A DNA stretch of 64,000 nt. Origin: Fimbriiglobus ruber (lineage in GTDB: Bacteria > Planctomycetota > Planctomycetia > Gemmatales > Gemmataceae). A model generated the notes under the pieces. It had not been told where the DNA came from. It saw nothing but the letters and a program-made list of their open reading frames with translations, and made no database searches. Shown here piece by piece: positions 62,853-64,000 of this stretch. The stretch lies in assembly GCF_002197845.1 (NCBI RefSeq), contig NZ_NIDE01000004.1, positions 992,001-1,056,000 of the forward strand, read 5' to 3'. The first letter of the stretch is position 1, and every line of letters begins with the position of its first letter. Both the position numbers and the translations under genes were made by a program.

Positions 62853-64000
62853 ATGCTCACCGGCAAACTCGTCCGCGTCCGGCACGCCCGCAACAAACTG
62901 GTGCCGCTCTACCTGGACGCCCGCAACAAGGACTGGCTCGGGATCGCCGAACAACTCCTCCTCGCGTACCGGGACAGTGCCGGACGTACCCGTGGGGAAG
63001 TCGAAGCCGAACTCGCTGATTTGGTTGGCGAAGGGCCCAATCAACTCGTCGTGCAGGGGCTCGCCAAACTGCTCGAAGACCGGTGTGAGTTCGAGGTGGC
63101 CGCGGACGTGCCGCCGGATCAGGTGCGGGAAGTCGTTTTCCGCACGGCCGCCCTCCGCCACGCCGACCGTGGCGGCGACCCGTTCGACCGCGCCGCCGTC
63201 CTCGCGGCTGCCGCGGGCGAACTCAAGATCACGCCCGAACAGGTCGATCTCGCCCTCTTCGCCGACCTGCGGGACGAGCAGCGCGTCCTCAAGTTCGAAG
63301 ACTGCACGCAAGACCAACTCCTCCACCGGTACAACGTCGCCCTCGCCCAGGCGATCTTGTTGAGGTGTACTGGTATGGAGGTCCGGGTGTGGAACGAAAC
63401 GCCGGCCCGGTTCCGGCAACTGTTCCGCGCCGTCAAGTTCCACCGCCTCATCGGGACCATCCGACCGGCCGAAGGCAACAGCTACAAAATCTTCCTCGAT
63501 GGCCCGCTGAGCCTGTTCCAGTCGACGCAGAAGTACGGCTTACAACTGGCGATGTTCCTGCCCGCCCTCTTGCACTGCAAGACGTTCGAGTTGCACGCGG
63601 AGGTCCGCTGGGGGGCGGAAAAGAAAGAGAAGGTGTTCGCCCTGACCGGGGCGGACGGGCTACGGTCGCACACGCCGGATTTCGGCGTCTACACGCCGCG
63701 CGAAGTCGAGTTCTTTGAGGAGAACTTCCGCACGTCGGTCGCCGACTGGCTGATCTCCGCCGACCCCACCCCGGTGCCGGTCGAGGGCACGACCTGGGTG
63801 CCCGACTTCACCCTCACGCACACGCCGACTGGCAAACAGGTTTACGCCGAGATCATCGGCTTTTGGCGAAAGGTCAGCATCGAGGAACACTACCAGCGGC
63901 TCAAGCGAGCCCTGCCGGGGCGGTTCGTGCTGGTCGTGTCCGAACAGAACCGCACCGACGAGGCGGACGAATTCGCCACAGGCGCGGGCGTTTATCGATA
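62853..64000 (+). CDS. DUF790 / Bax1-type nuclease, partial at the right edge
   Basis: The 382 visible codons run off the window. They begin LTGKLVRVRHARNKLVPLYL and contain QDQLLHRYNVALAQAILLRC and ARFRQLFRAVKFHRLIG, characteristic of DUF790. They end in VPDFTLTHTPTGKQVYAEII with the acidic pair of a PD-(D/E)XK-like nuclease. Archaeal Bax1 (DUF790) binds the XPB helicase and cuts DNA at bubbles. If this planctomycete keeps the pair, an XPB-like helicase should lie just past the edge. ATG 62853 has no clear ribosome site. Confidence 0.85.
   Translation, partial: MLTGKLVRVRHARNKLVPLYLDARNKDWLGIAEQLLLAYRDSAGRTRGEVEAELADLVGEGPNQLVVQGLAKLLEDRCEFEVAADVPPDQVREVVFRTAALRHADRGGDPFDRAAVLAAAAGELKITPEQVDLALFADLRDEQRVLKFEDCTQDQLLHRYNVALAQAILLRCTGMEVRVWNETPARFRQLFRAVKFHRLIGTIRPAEGNSYKIFLDGPLSLFQSTQKYGLQLAMFLPALLHCKTFELHAEVRWGAEKKEKVFALTGADGLRSHTPDFGVYTPREVEFFEENFRTSVADWLISADPTPVPVEGTTWVPDFTLTHTPTGKQVYAEIIGFWRKVSIEEHYQRLKRALPGRFVLVVSEQNRTDEADEFATGAGVYR

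Overview
The window is a high-GC chromosomal segment that reads as a planctomycete of the Gemmataceae (Gemmata-like). The supporting sequence marks are: two DUF1559 proteins with a type IV prepilin-like N-terminus and an H-X9-DG motif, a TIGR02996-domain protein with leucine-rich repeats, an extracellular protease with the planctomycete N-terminal LETLEDRLTP motif, a calpain-like (C2) peptidase fragment, a futalosine-pathway mqnD, and several families of intergenic hairpins and short direct repeats. I see no rRNA, tRNA, CRISPR array or intact mobile element.

Layout. 1-2562: partial N-terminal half of a large secreted Ala/Pro-rich protein, probably a GspD-like secretin. 3303-8811: a secreted five-repeat protein, a GT2 glycosyltransferase with a YdjC/HpnK-type deacetylase, then a DUF1559 protein with its lipoprotein partner. 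8904-15626: mqnD, a cupin, a frameshifted alpha-glucan phosphorylase, a secreted Dabb protein and a frameshifted second DUF1559 gene. 16553-20712: a polysaccharide export and sugar cluster (Wzm-like permease, SIS isomerase, Wzt-like ATPase with C-terminal domain, GT2). 20937-28198: SGNH hydrolase, a 1081-residue membrane protein of unknown role, an outer-membrane beta-barrel, a DUF6157 protein and a broken TPR gene. 28339-34193: typA, a SixA-like phosphatase, recD2 and a membrane-anchored protein. 34498-38869: phosphonate catabolism (phnX, a PhnZ-type HD protein, a GntR/LacI-type regulator), then an O-methyltransferase divergent from a LysR regulator. 38914-47207: subtilase; a two-gene PD-(D/E)XK nuclease plus TOPRIM-like pair; LRR protein; an IS5-type transposase remnant flanked by a decapitated calpain and a truncated LexA-like gene; and a GT-C-like membrane protein. 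47361-49007: glycyl-tRNA synthetase.

49508-58551 is the most interesting region. It is a co-directional cassette of a BRCT/pentapeptide-repeat/SWIM fusion protein, a 117-residue helical protein, a 372-residue protein of unknown family, a MoxR AAA+ ATPase, a DUF5682 protein (frameshifted here) and a VWA protein. It resembles E. coli yehL-yehM-yehP-yehQ in composition but has an unusual multidomain partner protein, and a relic of a second copy of that protein's tail lies just upstream. 58564-64000 holds a SprT-like metalloprotease, a prenyl diphosphate synthase with dxs (isoprenoid precursors), a small conserved protein and the start of a DUF790/Bax1-type nuclease that runs off the window.

Four genes (glgP, a DUF1559 gene, the TPR gene and the DUF5682 gene) are each broken by what looks like a single-base loss in a G/C run. 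That shared pattern suggests assembly error at least as strongly as real gene decay; the TPR gene also has an in-frame stop codon.
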